Positions 34,619 to 44,413 of a DNA stretch of 64,000 nucleotides are shown here, piece after piece. The position numbers and the translations under genes are program-made. Every line of letters begins with the position of its first letter. The first letter of the stretch is position 1. This DNA is from CADEER01 sp965216585. Its GTDB lineage: Bacteria; Desulfobacterota; Binatia; HRBIN30; CADEER01. Below the pieces are notes generated by a model that was not told the origin of the DNA, made no database searches, and saw only the letters and a program-made list of their open reading frames with translations. The DNA lies in contig CBDCGC010000003.1 in assembly GCA_965216585.1 (NCBI GenBank), positions 2,976,001 through 3,040,000 of the forward strand, written 5' to 3'.

Positions 34619-34752
34619 TCGCTGACTCCTTCGCATCATCATCCTACGACAGTGCACCGCTGGCTTTTGCCGCGCAAGCGACGGCGCCGGTTGTACTTTG
34701 GCTCCGCTTTCTCTAACTCTCACGTCGTTCGGTGTTCGACGGGAGGTGCGCA

Positions 34753-35505
34753 ATGCAGCGGTTCGAGGAGCAAGTGGCGATCGTCACCGGCGCGGGTTCG
34801 GGACTGGGTCAGGCAACGGCGCGGCGTTTTGCTGCGGAAGGCGCCGCGGTTGCCTGTCTGGACGTCGCCGAGGATGCCGCCGGAGCGACCGCGCGGGACA
34901 TCAACGACGGCGGAGACCGGGCATCGTCGTTTGCGACGGATGTATCGGATCCGGCGTCGGTGCAGGGCGCCGTCGACGCCGCCGCCGAAGATCTCGGCAG
35001 TCCGACGATCCTCGTCAACTGCGCCGGCATCGGCAAGCTGGCGCGCTCGCACGAGCTTGCCTTCGACGAGTGGCAGCGCATCATCGGCGTCAACCTCACC
35101 GGCACGTTCCTCATGTGCCAGGCCGTCATCCGCCACATGCTCGCGGGCGACGGTGGCAACATCGTCAACATCGCGTCCAATGCCGGCCTCATCGGCCAGC
35201 CGTGGAGCGCTGCCTATTGCGCATCGAAGGGCGGAGTCGTGATGCTGACCAAGGCGCTGGCCGACGAGTACATCAAGTCGGGTATCCGGGTGAACGCCAT
35301 CGCTCCCGGCGGTATCGAAACGCCTCTGCAAAAAGAGTTCGAGATCCCCGAGGGCGAGAGCTTCAAGCGTCTGATGAAGATCACCTCGCCGTGGGGCAAC
35401 GCCAAGCCGGAGGACGTCGCCAGCGCCGTCGCCTACGTCGCTTCTCCCGAGGCCTATTACATGACCGGCTCGATCGTCACCTACGACGGCGGGTTGACGA
35501 TTTAG
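34753..35505 (+). CDS. short-chain dehydrogenase/reductase
   Basis: This 250-residue classical SDR has the NAD(P)-binding TGAGSGLG (about 12-19), NCAGIG (about 90), the catalytic Ser region NIASNAG (about 139), YCASKGG (YxxxK, about 155) and a PGGIETPL loop. The acidic residue in CLDVAED after the second strand suggests NAD(H) preference. The ATG at 34753 is preferred because GGGAGGTG lies just upstream; the in-frame ATG at 34732 lies before it. The substrate is unknown. The gene ends with a standard GGLTI. Confidence 0.93.
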   Translation: MQRFEEQVAIVTGAGSGLGQATARRFAAEGAAVACLDVAEDAAGATARDINDGGDRASSFATDVSDPASVQGAVDAAAEDLGSPTILVNCAGIGKLARSHELAFDEWQRIIGVNLTGTFLMCQAVIRHMLAGDGGNIVNIASNAGLIGQPWSAAYCASKGGVVMLTKALADEYIKSGIRVNAIAPGGIETPLQKEFEIPEGESFKRLMKITSPWGNAKPEDVASAVAYVASPEAYYMTGSIVTYDGGLTI

Positions 35506-35600
35506 CAGCGGCTCGTCGGCGACTCGCCCTCCCAATTTGGTGGGGGGTCGTTTGGGTCGGCGACTCGCGTACAGAAGAGCTCTGACGGTGTGACATCAAA

Positions 35601-35630
35601 AAAAGGGCCGCCCTGGTGGGCGGCCCTTTT
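35601..35630 (-). terminator. intrinsic terminator of groESL
   Basis: AAAAGGGCCGCCC (35601-35613) and GGGCGGCCCTTTT (35618-35630) form a 13-bp stem with a 4-base loop. On the minus strand it is followed by further T residues (TTTTTTT in total including the stem end), a textbook rho-independent terminator 22 bases after the groEL stop. Confidence 0.93.
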
Positions 35631-35651
35631 GGCTGGAGCATGTAGCGGCGG

Positions 35652-37310
<1,659 letters not shown>

Positions 37311-37336
37311 TTCGTCTTACCTCCCGAATGATTTTC

Positions 37337-37630
37337 CTACTTGCCTTCGATCACGCCGAGGATGTCGTCCTCGCGCATGATGATGTAATCTTCACCCTCG
37401 ATCTTGACTTCCGTACCGGCGTACTTGCCGAAAAGGATCTTGTTACCGGCTTTTACGTCGAGCGGCGTGACCTTGCCGTTGTCGCCGACCTTTCCCTTAC
37501 CCACTGCGATCACCTTGCCCTCCTGGGGCTTTTCTTTCGCCGTGTCGGGGATAATGATCCCGCCCTTGGTCGTTTCCTCCTCGTCCATGCGCTGGACGAT
37601 CACGCGGTCCTGCAATGGGCGAATCTTCAT
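37337..37630 (-). CDS. groES: co-chaperonin GroES
   Basis: This 97-residue protein has MKIRPLQDRVIVQRMDEEETTKGGIIIPDTAKEKPQEGKV (visible as IRPLQDRV, then the mobile loop EETTKGGIIIPD, residues about 17-32) and the GTEVKIEGEDYIIMREDDILG end. It caps GroEL. A ribosome site AAAGGAGT precedes the ATG at 37630. It is the first gene of the groESL operon. Confidence 0.98.
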   Translation of the reverse strand: MKIRPLQDRVIVQRMDEEETTKGGIIIPDTAKEKPQEGKVIAVGKGKVGDNGKVTPLDVKAGNKILFGKYAGTEVKIEGEDYIIMREDDILGVIEGK

Positions 37631-37740
37631 ACCCGTGACTCCTTTCCCTAACAGTTTGATTTTTTTGAGGATTTGTCGGACTGTCGGAGCGGGTCACCCT
37701 CCCGCCAACGGCCCTCTCTGCGGCGTAGCCGCAAGCTGGC

Positions 37741-37775
37741 GACACTTAAGCATAGCTAACCCAGTGTCAACCCGG
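37741..37775 (-). promoter_or_regulatory. possible promoter/operator of groESL
   Basis: On the minus strand a perfect TTGACA lies at 37770-37765, about 135 bases before groES. It overlaps an inverted repeat GACACT (37741-37746) / AGTGTC (37763-37768) with 16 bases between the arms. A HrcA-type CIRCE element (TTAGCACTC-N9-GAGTGCTAA) is not present. The inverted repeat could bind another repressor. No good minus-10 was identified. Confidence 0.35.
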
Positions 37776-37828
37776 GCCGGGCTGGAATTAATGGTGGGGC
37801 CGCTCCGGCCGGGGCCGGGCCGTGGCGC

Positions 37829-38101
37829 TCAGCGCCGCCGGCGGCGGTCTTCTTCTTCGTAGTACCGCTTGTACAAAATGTCCCATTCGGGGCTGCCGGG
37901 CGGGACGTGGCGTTTCAGCGAGGCAATTTTCTCGCGCACGATGTCGTCGATCTTGTCGCCGCGGTCGTGCTCGGACTCGAAGACGCGCTTGATCTCGCGC
38001 AACGCGTGCTTTTCGCGATCGATGTCGGCCATGCCTTCGTCCCTGAGGACGCGAAGCATTTCATGGGCGAGAAAGGACTGCCTGCCTTCGGAGAACTTCA
38101 T
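37829..38101 (-). CDS. DUF507 family protein
   Basis: This 90-residue charged, helical protein starts MKFSEGRQSFLAHEMLRVLRDEG, has HALREIKRVFESE and ends with VPPGSPEWDILYKRYYEEEDRRRRR. These match DUF507, a family of unknown function often encoded as two adjacent genes. It lies 13 bases downstream of the other DUF507 gene. It is cytoplasmic by composition. Confidence 0.88.
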   Translation of the reverse strand: MKFSEGRQSFLAHEMLRVLRDEGMADIDREKHALREIKRVFESEHDRGDKIDDIVREKIASLKRHVPPGSPEWDILYKRYYEEEDRRRRR

Positions 38102-38114
38102 GATCGCCGTCGCT

Positions 38115-38390
38115 TCAGAGCGAGAAGCCGCGCTCCTTGGCGAGCCGCTCTTTGATACCGAGGATGATCTTGCGCTGATCCATGCCCTGCGCCTGCCGGC
38201 CCAGCTTGTCGACCATGCGCTCGGCCTCTTCTTCGAGCTTCTGCTCCTCGAGCATGTTGTCGACGAAGACGCGGGTGAAGCGCTCGACGAGCTGGGCCTC
38301 GGTGACCTTGGCTTTGATGTAGCCCTGAGTCACCAGCGCTTTGACGATTACGCGCGCCAGCTTCGCGAAGCGTTCTTCGTTGATGTGCAC
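38115..38390 (-). CDS. DUF507 family protein
   Basis: This protein of about 91 residues starts VHINEERFAKLARVIVKALVTQG and contains AERMVDKLGRQAQGMDQRKIILGIKERLAKERG. It is a second DUF507-type helical protein, paired with the one at 37829-38101. GTG 38390 is chosen because the family begins near here; the ATG at 38426 would add 12 non-conserved residues. The two may form a heteromeric pair, an inference from adjacency and similar length. Confidence 0.82.
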   Translation of the reverse strand: MHINEERFAKLARVIVKALVTQGYIKAKVTEAQLVERFTRVFVDNMLEEQKLEEEAERMVDKLGRQAQGMDQRKIILGIKERLAKERGFSL

Positions 38391-38436
38391 CCCACCATCA
38401 TAGGTCCTAGCGTCGCAGCACCGCAAGGACGGTGCC

Positions 38437-39156
38437 TCACAGTGCAGCGATCAATGCCAATACGATCATCTGGATGGCCTCGCCGACGCCATGCAGGGAG
38501 TCGCGGTCGACGCCGCCGCGCAGCCAGTGGATGAGCAGCCGCATGCCGATGGTCAGAAATCCCGTCGCCAGGACGAGGAGGAGGCCGAGGAAGTGCGTGG
38601 TCAGGAAGACGACGGCGAAGGTGAGCGTGCTGGCGATGCCGAACTCGCGAAAGGAGAGTTCGCGGGAGAATTTGACCTGGACTCCGTCGGCTCGCGCCTG
38701 GCGCGAGCCGGTGGCGATGACGACCATGGCGCAGCGCGCCAGCATCGGCGCGTAGAGCAGGGCGACGGCGCGGCCGCGGTCGATCGACGAGACGAGCAGG
38801 ACCGCCAGGGCGAAGACCAGGATCTGCAAACCGCCGACGATCGCTCGCGAGGCGCCTGCCTCGCTGCCGCCGATCGAGAGTGCCAACGTGCGGGCGAGGC
38901 CGCGCAGGGGCCGGCCGCGTGTCGCCGCGACATGCAGGGCGACCACGGCGAGACTAGAGGCGGTGAGCGAAAGGCGCGAGGAAAGAGTCTGGTCGAGCAG
39001 GGCCATTGCGGCGCCGAGGGCGAGACCGACGAGGGGGTAGTAGACGGCCGAGGTGTCGACCGGCGTGGCGTCGTCGCCGCGCAGGAGCTGAGCGGCGGCG
39101 ATGCGCAACCCGCCCAGACCGGGGAGCGGCCGCGGCGCTGATTTCTGCTCTTCCAT
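38437..39156 (-). CDS. CobS-like membrane protein lacking catalytic motifs
   Basis: This 239-residue protein (from ATG 39156; ATG 39192 is also possible) has about six hydrophobic helices. It has the layout of adenosylcobinamide-GDP ribazoletransferase: YYPLVGLALGAAMAL early, ARCAMVVIA in the middle and a C-terminal GG...D...G segment. The metal-binding DGLxDxxDG region of CobS reads RPLRGLARTLALSIGG, and the end GGxTGDxLGA reads GGVDRDSLHGVGE, so key acidic residues are missing. It probably does not catalyse the CobS reaction. A true cobalamin gene, the PduO-type adenosyltransferase, lies 4 kb away. It is divergent from polB. Confidence 0.55.
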   Translation of the reverse strand: MEEQKSAPRPLPGLGGLRIAAAQLLRGDDATPVDTSAVYYPLVGLALGAAMALLDQTLSSRLSLTASSLAVVALHVAATRGRPLRGLARTLALSIGGSEAGASRAIVGGLQILVFALAVLLVSSIDRGRAVALLYAPMLARCAMVVIATGSRQARADGVQVKFSRELSFREFGIASTLTFAVVFLTTHFLGLLLVLATGFLTIGMRLLIHWLRGGVDRDSLHGVGEAIQMIVLALIAAL

Positions 39157-39256
39157 GCTCGTGCTCGTAGCGTGTCGCCCGGCCGTCGCCACGCGCGGCA
39201 GCCGTATTCAATCCCGTCCATCTGTGATTTCTTCGTCGCGGAATACAATCCCAGCC

Positions 39257-41578
39257 ATGAAAGCGGAAAAAGGCTTCATCCTCACTCCCACCTACCGGGT
39301 GCGCAACGGGGTGCCGGAGATCCACCTCTACGGCGTGCTCGAGTCCGGCCAGTCCTTCCTGGCCGTCGATGACCGCGTGCGGCCGTATTTCTTCGTGCGC
39401 GCCAGCGATGCCGATACGGTTGCCGAAAGCGAAAGTGAGGTTGAGCTCGAGGAAACCGATCTCGTGTCGTTTGCCGGCGACGCGGTAGTGCGTGTCACGG
39501 TCGAGTTGCCGGGTGATGTGCCGCCGCTGCGCGACCGTCTCGATCGACTCGGCGTTCCCTACTACGAAGCGGATGTTCGTTTCGCCTACCGCCACCTCAT
39601 CGACAACGGCATCCGCTCGGCGTTGGCGATCAGCGGGTCCTGGGTCGAGGAAGAACCGTTCGGGCGCGTCTACAAAAACCCGACCTTGAAACCGGCGCGC
39701 TGGAAACACGACCTCAGAGTTCTGTCGATCGACATCGAAACCGATCCGCAGGCCGAGACGATCTTCAGCGTCGCCTTGCACGGTTGCGGAGTCGAAACGG
39801 TGTTGATCGTCGGCGATCGCTCTCTCCAGTCGGCGCAGGAGTTGCCGAGTGAAAAGGCTCTGATCGAGCGATTCCTGGAGCTCGTGCGCGAGATCGATCC
39901 GGACGTGTTGACCGGTTGGAACGTCATCGACTTCGATCTGCGCGTTTTGCTCAAGATCGCGCACCGCCACGGCCTGCGTTTGACGATCGGCCGCGCCAAA
40001 GAGGAGATCGAGGTTCGCCGCGACGCCAACTTCACGCGCGACGTTCGCGCCACCCTGGCCGGCCGCGTCGTTCTCGACGGCCTCTCCCTGCTGCGCGGCG
40101 CCTTCATCAAGTTGCCCGACTACCGCTTGGAGACGGCGGCGCAGACCGTCCTCGGTCGCGGCAAGCTGCTCGCCGGACCATCGCGGGCCGAGGAGATCGA
40201 GCGCGCCTACCGCCAGACCCCGCAGCTCTTCGTCGACTACAATCTGGAAGATGCGCGCCTGGTGACGGAAATCCTCGAGAAAACCGATCTCGTACGCCTG
40301 ACCGTCGAGCGCTCCGTCCTCACCGGTATGCCGCTCGATCGCGTCAGCGCCGCCATTGCGTCGATCGATTCGCTCTACCTCGCTAGTCTGCGCAAGCGCA
40401 GGGTGGTGGCGCCGTCGGTCGGTCAGGCGCACCGGGCCGAGCGCATCTCGGGCGGCTTCGTCATGGATTCGCGGCCGGGGCTGTACGTGAACATCCTCGT
40501 CTTCGACTTCAAGAGCCTGTACCCGAGCATCATCCGCACCTTCAACCTCGACCCGATCACTCTGGTCGGCAGCGGGCGGACGCAGCGCGACGACATCGTC
40601 GCGCCGAACAAAGCGCGTTTTCGCCGCGAGCCGATCGGCATCTTGCCCGAGCTCGTGACCGCACTGGCGAAAGAGAGGGAGAAGGCGAAGAAGCGCGGCG
40701 AACAAGTCCAGTCGCACGCCATCAAGATCCTCATGAACTCGATGTACGGCATCCTCGGTGCCGGTGCGTCTCGCTTGTTCTCTCCCGATACGGCAAACGC
40801 GATCACGCAGCTCGGTCGTTACCTGATCCGGAAGGCTGCGTCTGCCGCCGAGGCGCTCGGCCACGACGTTCTCTACGGCGATACGGATTCATTGTTCATC
40901 GATCCGCACGAAGCCGATGCCGACAAAGCGCTCGCCGCTGCCGAGAAAACACGCAAGGCGATCGGCAGGGCCGTTGCGAAGGTCATCGCCGATGAGTTCG
41001 CCTGCAAGAGCTTCCTCGAGCTCGAGTTCGAAAAGATGTACCACCGATTCTTCCTCCCCGAAGTGCGCGGCGGCAAAGTCGGCTCCAAGAAGCGCTACGC
41101 CGGTCTATTGGTCGACGGCGCGGGCAATGAGAAGATCGAGATCGTCGGTCTCGAAGCGGTGCGTCGCGATTGGAGTGAGGTCGCCAAGCACTTTCAACGC
41201 GATTTGATCGATCTGGTGTTTCACGACCGGCCGGTCGAGAGCTACGTCCGCACTTTCATCGCCGATCTGCAAAACGGCGCGCTGGATGATGAGCTCCTCT
41301 ATCGCAAGGCACTGCGCAAGAGCCTCGATTCGTACACCAAGACGACTCCGCCGCACGTCCAGGCGGCCCGCAAGATGAAGTCGCTCAACGGAAGCATCGT
41401 ACTCTACACGATGACGGCGAACGGTCCCGAACCGGCCGGCGAAGAGACCGCGGCGCCCGACTACCAGCACTACATCGACCACCAGATCCAGCCGATTGCC
41501 GATGCCATTCTGCGCTTTCTCGACACCGACTTCGCGACGGTAGCCGATACCAAGAGGCAGCTCTCATTCGGCTTCTGA
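39257..41578 (+). CDS. polB: family B DNA polymerase (Pol II type)
   Basis: This 773-residue protein, about the length of E. coli Pol II, starts at ATG 39257. The proofreading exonuclease has ExoI SIDIET (about 157), ExoII NVIDFD (about 221) and ExoIII YNLEDARL (about 328). Polymerase motifs are A DFKSLYPSI (about 416), B KILMNSMYG (about 490) and C YGDTDSLF (about 540). All catalytic acids are present. Pol II acts in translesion synthesis and fork restart, and LexA control is common in Proteobacteria. No SOS box was recognised upstream. It ends KRQLSFGF, which resembles the beta-clamp-binding motif QLSLF. Confidence 0.96.
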   Translation: MKAEKGFILTPTYRVRNGVPEIHLYGVLESGQSFLAVDDRVRPYFFVRASDADTVAESESEVELEETDLVSFAGDAVVRVTVELPGDVPPLRDRLDRLGVPYYEADVRFAYRHLIDNGIRSALAISGSWVEEEPFGRVYKNPTLKPARWKHDLRVLSIDIETDPQAETIFSVALHGCGVETVLIVGDRSLQSAQELPSEKALIERFLELVREIDPDVLTGWNVIDFDLRVLLKIAHRHGLRLTIGRAKEEIEVRRDANFTRDVRATLAGRVVLDGLSLLRGAFIKLPDYRLETAAQTVLGRGKLLAGPSRAEEIERAYRQTPQLFVDYNLEDARLVTEILEKTDLVRLTVERSVLTGMPLDRVSAAIASIDSLYLASLRKRRVVAPSVGQAHRAERISGGFVMDSRPGLYVNILVFDFKSLYPSIIRTFNLDPITLVGSGRTQRDDIVAPNKARFRREPIGILPELVTALAKEREKAKKRGEQVQSHAIKILMNSMYGILGAGASRLFSPDTANAITQLGRYLIRKAASAAEALGHDVLYGDTDSLFIDPHEADADKALAAAEKTRKAIGRAVAKVIADEFACKSFLELEFEKMYHRFFLPEVRGGKVGSKKRYAGLLVDGAGNEKIEIVGLEAVRRDWSEVAKHFQRDLIDLVFHDRPVESYVRTFIADLQNGALDDELLYRKALRKSLDSYTKTTPPHVQAARKMKSLNGSIVLYTMTANGPEPAGEETAAPDYQHYIDHQIQPIADAILRFLDTDFATVADTKRQLSFGF

Positions 41579-41669
41579 CCGTGGACGAGCTCCGGGGCCG
41601 CCCGTTGAAAAACGGGGCACGGGCTGCAAATGGTCTCGCTCTCGAGCTCGTGATTGGGGTGACCGGAAA

Positions 41670-42125
41670 ATGACAAGCAGATCGTTGGTTGCGACAGTCT
41701 CCGTATCGGCGGTGATCGCGGGGTGTGTTGCGAGTGCGCCGCCGCATTCGGCGATGTTGCTCTTGCACGATCCGCCGCGGCGTTCGAGTGTCGCCGAACT
41801 GATCGCGGCGACGCCGCTGGGCGACGAGAACATCGTCACGCGGCACATCGCCTCGAGCGAGCAGAACAGCTTGTTTCTCGTCCGCATCGGCGGCCGCGAG
41901 CTCCCACATGAGCACGCTGAGTACAGTCTCGTCGTAACGCTGGTCGGCGGCCGCGGCGAGCTGTGGCTCGAGGGTGAGCGGCTCGCCATGACGACCGGCG
42001 ACACCGCATTCGTACCGCGGGGTGCAGCGCACTACTTCGTCAACACAGGCGACGCTCCGGCCACCGCCCTGGTGACGTTTTCACCACCGTTCACCGGCGC
42101 CGACGCACAGCCGGTCGAGCCTTGA
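41670..42125 (+). CDS. secreted cupin-domain lipoprotein
   Basis: This 151-residue protein has an N-terminal signal with a lipobox-like SAVIAGC (Cys about 19). One conserved beta-barrel cupin domain (about 60-145) has ELPHEHAEYSLVVTLVGGRGELWLEGE and GDTAFVPRGAAHYFVNTG. His in PHEHAE and AHYF could bind a metal. Cupins of this size are sensors, enzymes or binding proteins, and no specific role can be assigned. It is 91 bases after polB, beyond a short hairpin. Confidence 0.82.
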   Translation: MTSRSLVATVSVSAVIAGCVASAPPHSAMLLLHDPPRRSSVAELIAATPLGDENIVTRHIASSEQNSLFLVRIGGRELPHEHAEYSLVVTLVGGRGELWLEGERLAMTTGDTAFVPRGAAHYFVNTGDAPATALVTFSPPFTGADAQPVEP

Positions 42126-42141
42126 GCAGCCCTGGATACGG

Positions 42142-42363
42142 CTAGGTGGCTCGATGCTTCGCGATCAGCTCACGAATCGCTGGAACCAACTCGCGCGGAA
42201 CTTCCATGACGGTTTCACCTCGATCGTCGAACGCCGCCTCGTCTTCTGCGACTGCTTCCTCCTCTGACTGCGATCGATAGTGTTCGAGGACGTCTTGGAC
42301 GCGAGATGAGTCCCATCCCTTGGGAAATCTACTTCCCTTGGGAAATCTACTTCGCTTCTTCAT
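42142..42363 (-). CDS. antitoxin-like protein of a toxin-antitoxin pair
   Basis: This 73-residue protein starts at ATG 42363, 2 bases after the stop of the upstream toxin-like gene. Its N-terminus has an exact hexapeptide duplication (SRFPKGSRFPKG, an 18-base tandem repeat). The C-terminal half is acidic then helical (AEDEAAFDDRGETVMEVPRELVPAIRELIAKH). The coupling, size and partner suggest an antitoxin. No known DNA-binding fold is obvious. Confidence 0.6.
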   Translation of the reverse strand: MKKRSRFPKGSRFPKGWDSSRVQDVLEHYRSQSEEEAVAEDEAAFDDRGETVMEVPRELVPAIRELIAKHRAT

Positions 42364-42365
42364 CG

Positions 42366-42653
42366 CTATCGTTTTCCCTTTTTGCGCCTGCGCTTCCGGT
42401 ACGCCCACAGCGGTTTTCCGCCAAGCTCGTATGCCGTAATGACGAACACGCTATCGGGTTCGGGATCCGGCACATAGATTACGCGCAGATACCGTCCATT
42501 GCCAGTTCTTCCTATTGCAACGCGCGACCCGTCGCGCCCAGGCCGATCTTCACCGGGTTCGTGAAGTACCTCTTCGACTTCAGCTTTCCCGACATCGTGA
42601 CCATAGATGTGGGGTTCGTCGTTCTCTGGATCTCTGTAGAATCGAACCTTCAC
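42366..42653 (-). CDS. DUF4258/RelE-like toxin
   Basis: This 95-residue basic protein starts MKVRFYRDPENDEPHIYGHDV and has VEEVLHEPGED, GRTGNGRYLRVIYVPDP and VFVITAYELGGKPLWAYRKRRRKKG. The pattern (His-rich start, then VEEVL, GRYLRV and VITAYE) fits DUF4258-type mRNA-interferase-like toxins. Its stop TAG is followed by CG and the ATG of the partner gene, a toxin-first order. The actual RNase activity is unproven. Confidence 0.7.
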   Translation of the reverse strand: MKVRFYRDPENDEPHIYGHDVGKAEVEEVLHEPGEDRPGRDGSRVAIGRTGNGRYLRVIYVPDPEPDSVFVITAYELGGKPLWAYRKRRRKKGKR

Positions 42654-42844
42654 TGACTGTCACGATACGCCGTTGGCCCAGGCTATTCGAGAACGAACCT
42701 CGATGTGAAAGAAATTCCCGAGTTGGAAAAAACGTCAAGGGCATGCCGGATGCGACGCGCCAACCCGAGTTTACTCGGGATTCAGGCGTAGGACGGAGTA
42801 AGCGCCGTGTGGTTCGAGCCGGATCATCCTGCTAGCCTCGTCTG

Positions 42845-43468
42845 ATGGCGATTCGCATCAACCGGGTCTACACGCGCAGCGGCGACGACGGGAAGACCGC
42901 GTTGGTCGACGGTTCGCGCGTCGCCAAGGACTCGCTGCGCGTCGGCTGCTACGGCGTCGTCGACGAGCTGAGCTCGACGCTCGGGTTGGCGCGCTCGTTC
43001 AACGCGAGCGCGACGCCGTACGCCGCGCGTGACCGGCTCGAGGAGATTTTGAAGCGGTTGCAAAACGAGCTCTTCGACCTCGGTTCAGAGCTGGCGACAC
43101 CGCCGGCTGGCGAATACGAGGGGATGTTCAAGGTCAGCGCCGCCGACGTCGAGGCGCTGGAGAAGGTCATCGACGAATGCCAGGAAGACCTCGAGCCGCT
43201 GCAGTCGTTCGTACTGCCCGGCGGCGGACAGGTCAGCGCGTTTCTGCATCTTGCGCGGACGACGTGCCGGCGCGCCGAGCGCGAGATCCTGGCGCTGGCC
43301 CGCGAAGAGGAGATCGGCGACTTCGTGCTGCCCTACGTGAACCGGTTGAGCGACCTGCTCTTCGTCCTTGCGCGCTGGGTTTCCGTCCACGCCGGCGAAA
43401 AAGAGCTGCTGTGGGAGCGCGGCTTGCGCAACCAGTCGCGACCGAAAGCCAAGAAGATCGAGAAGTAG
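42845..43468 (+). CDS. pduO: cob(I)alamin adenosyltransferase, PduO type
   Basis: This 207-residue helical protein has YTRSGDDGKTALVDGSRVAKDSLRV (ATP-binding N-terminus), YGVVDELSSTLGLAR, the RTTCRRAER helix and YVNRLSDLLFVLARW, all signatures of the PduO-type ATP:corrinoid adenosyltransferase. It makes adenosylcobalamin for B12-dependent mutases. A basic tail (RPKAKKIEK) ends it. It forms a short plus-strand run with the glyoxalase II-like gene, which starts 12 bases after its stop. Confidence 0.95.
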   Translation: MAIRINRVYTRSGDDGKTALVDGSRVAKDSLRVGCYGVVDELSSTLGLARSFNASATPYAARDRLEEILKRLQNELFDLGSELATPPAGEYEGMFKVSAADVEALEKVIDECQEDLEPLQSFVLPGGGQVSAFLHLARTTCRRAEREILALAREEEIGDFVLPYVNRLSDLLFVLARWVSVHAGEKELLWERGLRNQSRPKAKKIEK

Positions 43469-43479
43469 AGGAAGGTGTA

Positions 43480-44157
43480 ATGGGACTCTATCTGAAACAG
43501 ATGCAGGTCGGGCCGATGCAGAACTATGTATACCTGATCGGCGACACCGAAACGCGCAGGGCGGTCGCCGTCGATCCGGCCTGGGATGTCAGCGCCATCG
43601 TCGGCGTGCTCGAGCAGGACGACATGACTCTAGAGTCCGTACTGGTCACGCATTTCCACCCCGATCATATCGGTGGCTCGTTGATGGGACACAACATCGA
43701 AGGACCGACCGAGCTGCTCGAGCGCGGGCACGAGGTCAAGATCTACATCCACAAGAGTGAGGCCGATTTCGTCCCGCAGATCTGCGGTCTCTCGAAAACC
43801 GATCTGACGCTGACCGAGGCCGGCGACGACATCGTCATCGGTGAGCAGAAGATCCAGTTCATCCACACGCCCGGACACACGCCGGGATCGCAGTGTTTCT
43901 TGGTCAGCGGCAATTTGGTTTCGGGCGACACCCTTTTCATCGGTGGTTGCGGCCGTGTCGATTTGCCGGGCAGCAATGCCAGTGAGATGTACGACAGCCT
44001 CAACAACAAGTTGAAGGCTCTACCCGACGACACGGTTCTCTACCCCGGCCACAACTACTCGCCGACGCCGACCTCGACGCTCGGAGAGGAGAAGAGAAGT
44101 AATCCCTACATGCGCTTTGCGCGGCTGGAGGATTTTCTCAGCGTCATGGGCGGATGA
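43480..44157 (+). CDS. glyoxalase II-like metallo-beta-lactamase-fold hydrolase
   Basis: This 225-residue protein starts at ATG 43480, with GAGGAAGG upstream. It has THFHPDHIGG (HxHxDH, about 60-67), HTPGHTPG (about 130), SGDTLFIGGCGR and YPGHNY, the ligand set of hydroxyacylglutathione hydrolases. The C-terminal glutathione-binding helical domain of true GloB is absent, so persulfide-dioxygenase-like or general thioesterase function is possible. It sits between pduO and the dodecin gene. Confidence 0.88.
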   Translation: MGLYLKQMQVGPMQNYVYLIGDTETRRAVAVDPAWDVSAIVGVLEQDDMTLESVLVTHFHPDHIGGSLMGHNIEGPTELLERGHEVKIYIHKSEADFVPQICGLSKTDLTLTEAGDDIVIGEQKIQFIHTPGHTPGSQCFLVSGNLVSGDTLFIGGCGRVDLPGSNASEMYDSLNNKLKALPDDTVLYPGHNYSPTPTSTLGEEKRSNPYMRFARLEDFLSVMGG

Positions 44158-44188
44158 GCGGCGTCCGCGCCTATCAACGGAGGGTATC

Positions 44189-44401
44189 ATGGTCGAAAAG
44201 AGCATCGAGCTGACGGGGATTTCAGCCAACTCGATCGAAGACGCCGTGCGCCTGGCGGTCGCCCGGGCGGCGGTGACCATCGACAGCCTGCGCCGTGCCG
44301 AGGTAGTCGACGTCAGCGCCAACCTCGAGGACAACGAGGTCGTATCGTGGCGCGTGCGCACGCGGATTACGTTCGCCGTACAAGACCGATTGCACGAGTA
44401 G
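44189..44401 (+). CDS. dodecin family flavin-binding protein
   Basis: This 70-residue protein (ATG 44189, ACGGAGGGT upstream) has EKSIELTGISANSIEDAVRLAVARAAVTI and VVDVSANLEDNEVVSWRVRTRITF, the dodecin fold. Dodecins assemble as dodecamers storing flavins or CoA. The Trp in VVSWRVR is not at the usual flavin-stacking position, so ligand binding is uncertain. It lies 13 bases before the second metallo-hydrolase gene. Confidence 0.9.
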   Translation: MVEKSIELTGISANSIEDAVRLAVARAAVTIDSLRRAEVVDVSANLEDNEVVSWRVRTRITFAVQDRLHE

Positions 44402-44413
44402 GCGACAGCGCTC

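Noticed and set aside
37631..37770. CIRCE element of groESL
   Set aside because: No TTAGCACTC-N9-GAGTGCTAA could be found. Only a different inverted repeat is present.
38954..40864. 636-codon minus-strand frame across polB
   Set aside because: It is the complementary frame of polB and has no recognisable motif; the polB motifs are decisive.
41601..41616. CCCGTT/AACGGG hairpin after polB as terminator
   Set aside because: The stem is only 6 bp, has no U-tract, and the next gene is co-oriented, so termination is not supported.
42790..42830. tRNA-like GGTTCGA motif
   Set aside because: It cannot be folded into a cloverleaf with an acceptor stem in the surrounding sequence.
42654..42844. Cobalamin riboswitch before the PduO-type gene
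   Set aside because: The gap has a short CCCGAG/CTCGGG hairpin but no conserved riboswitch core that I can recognise.
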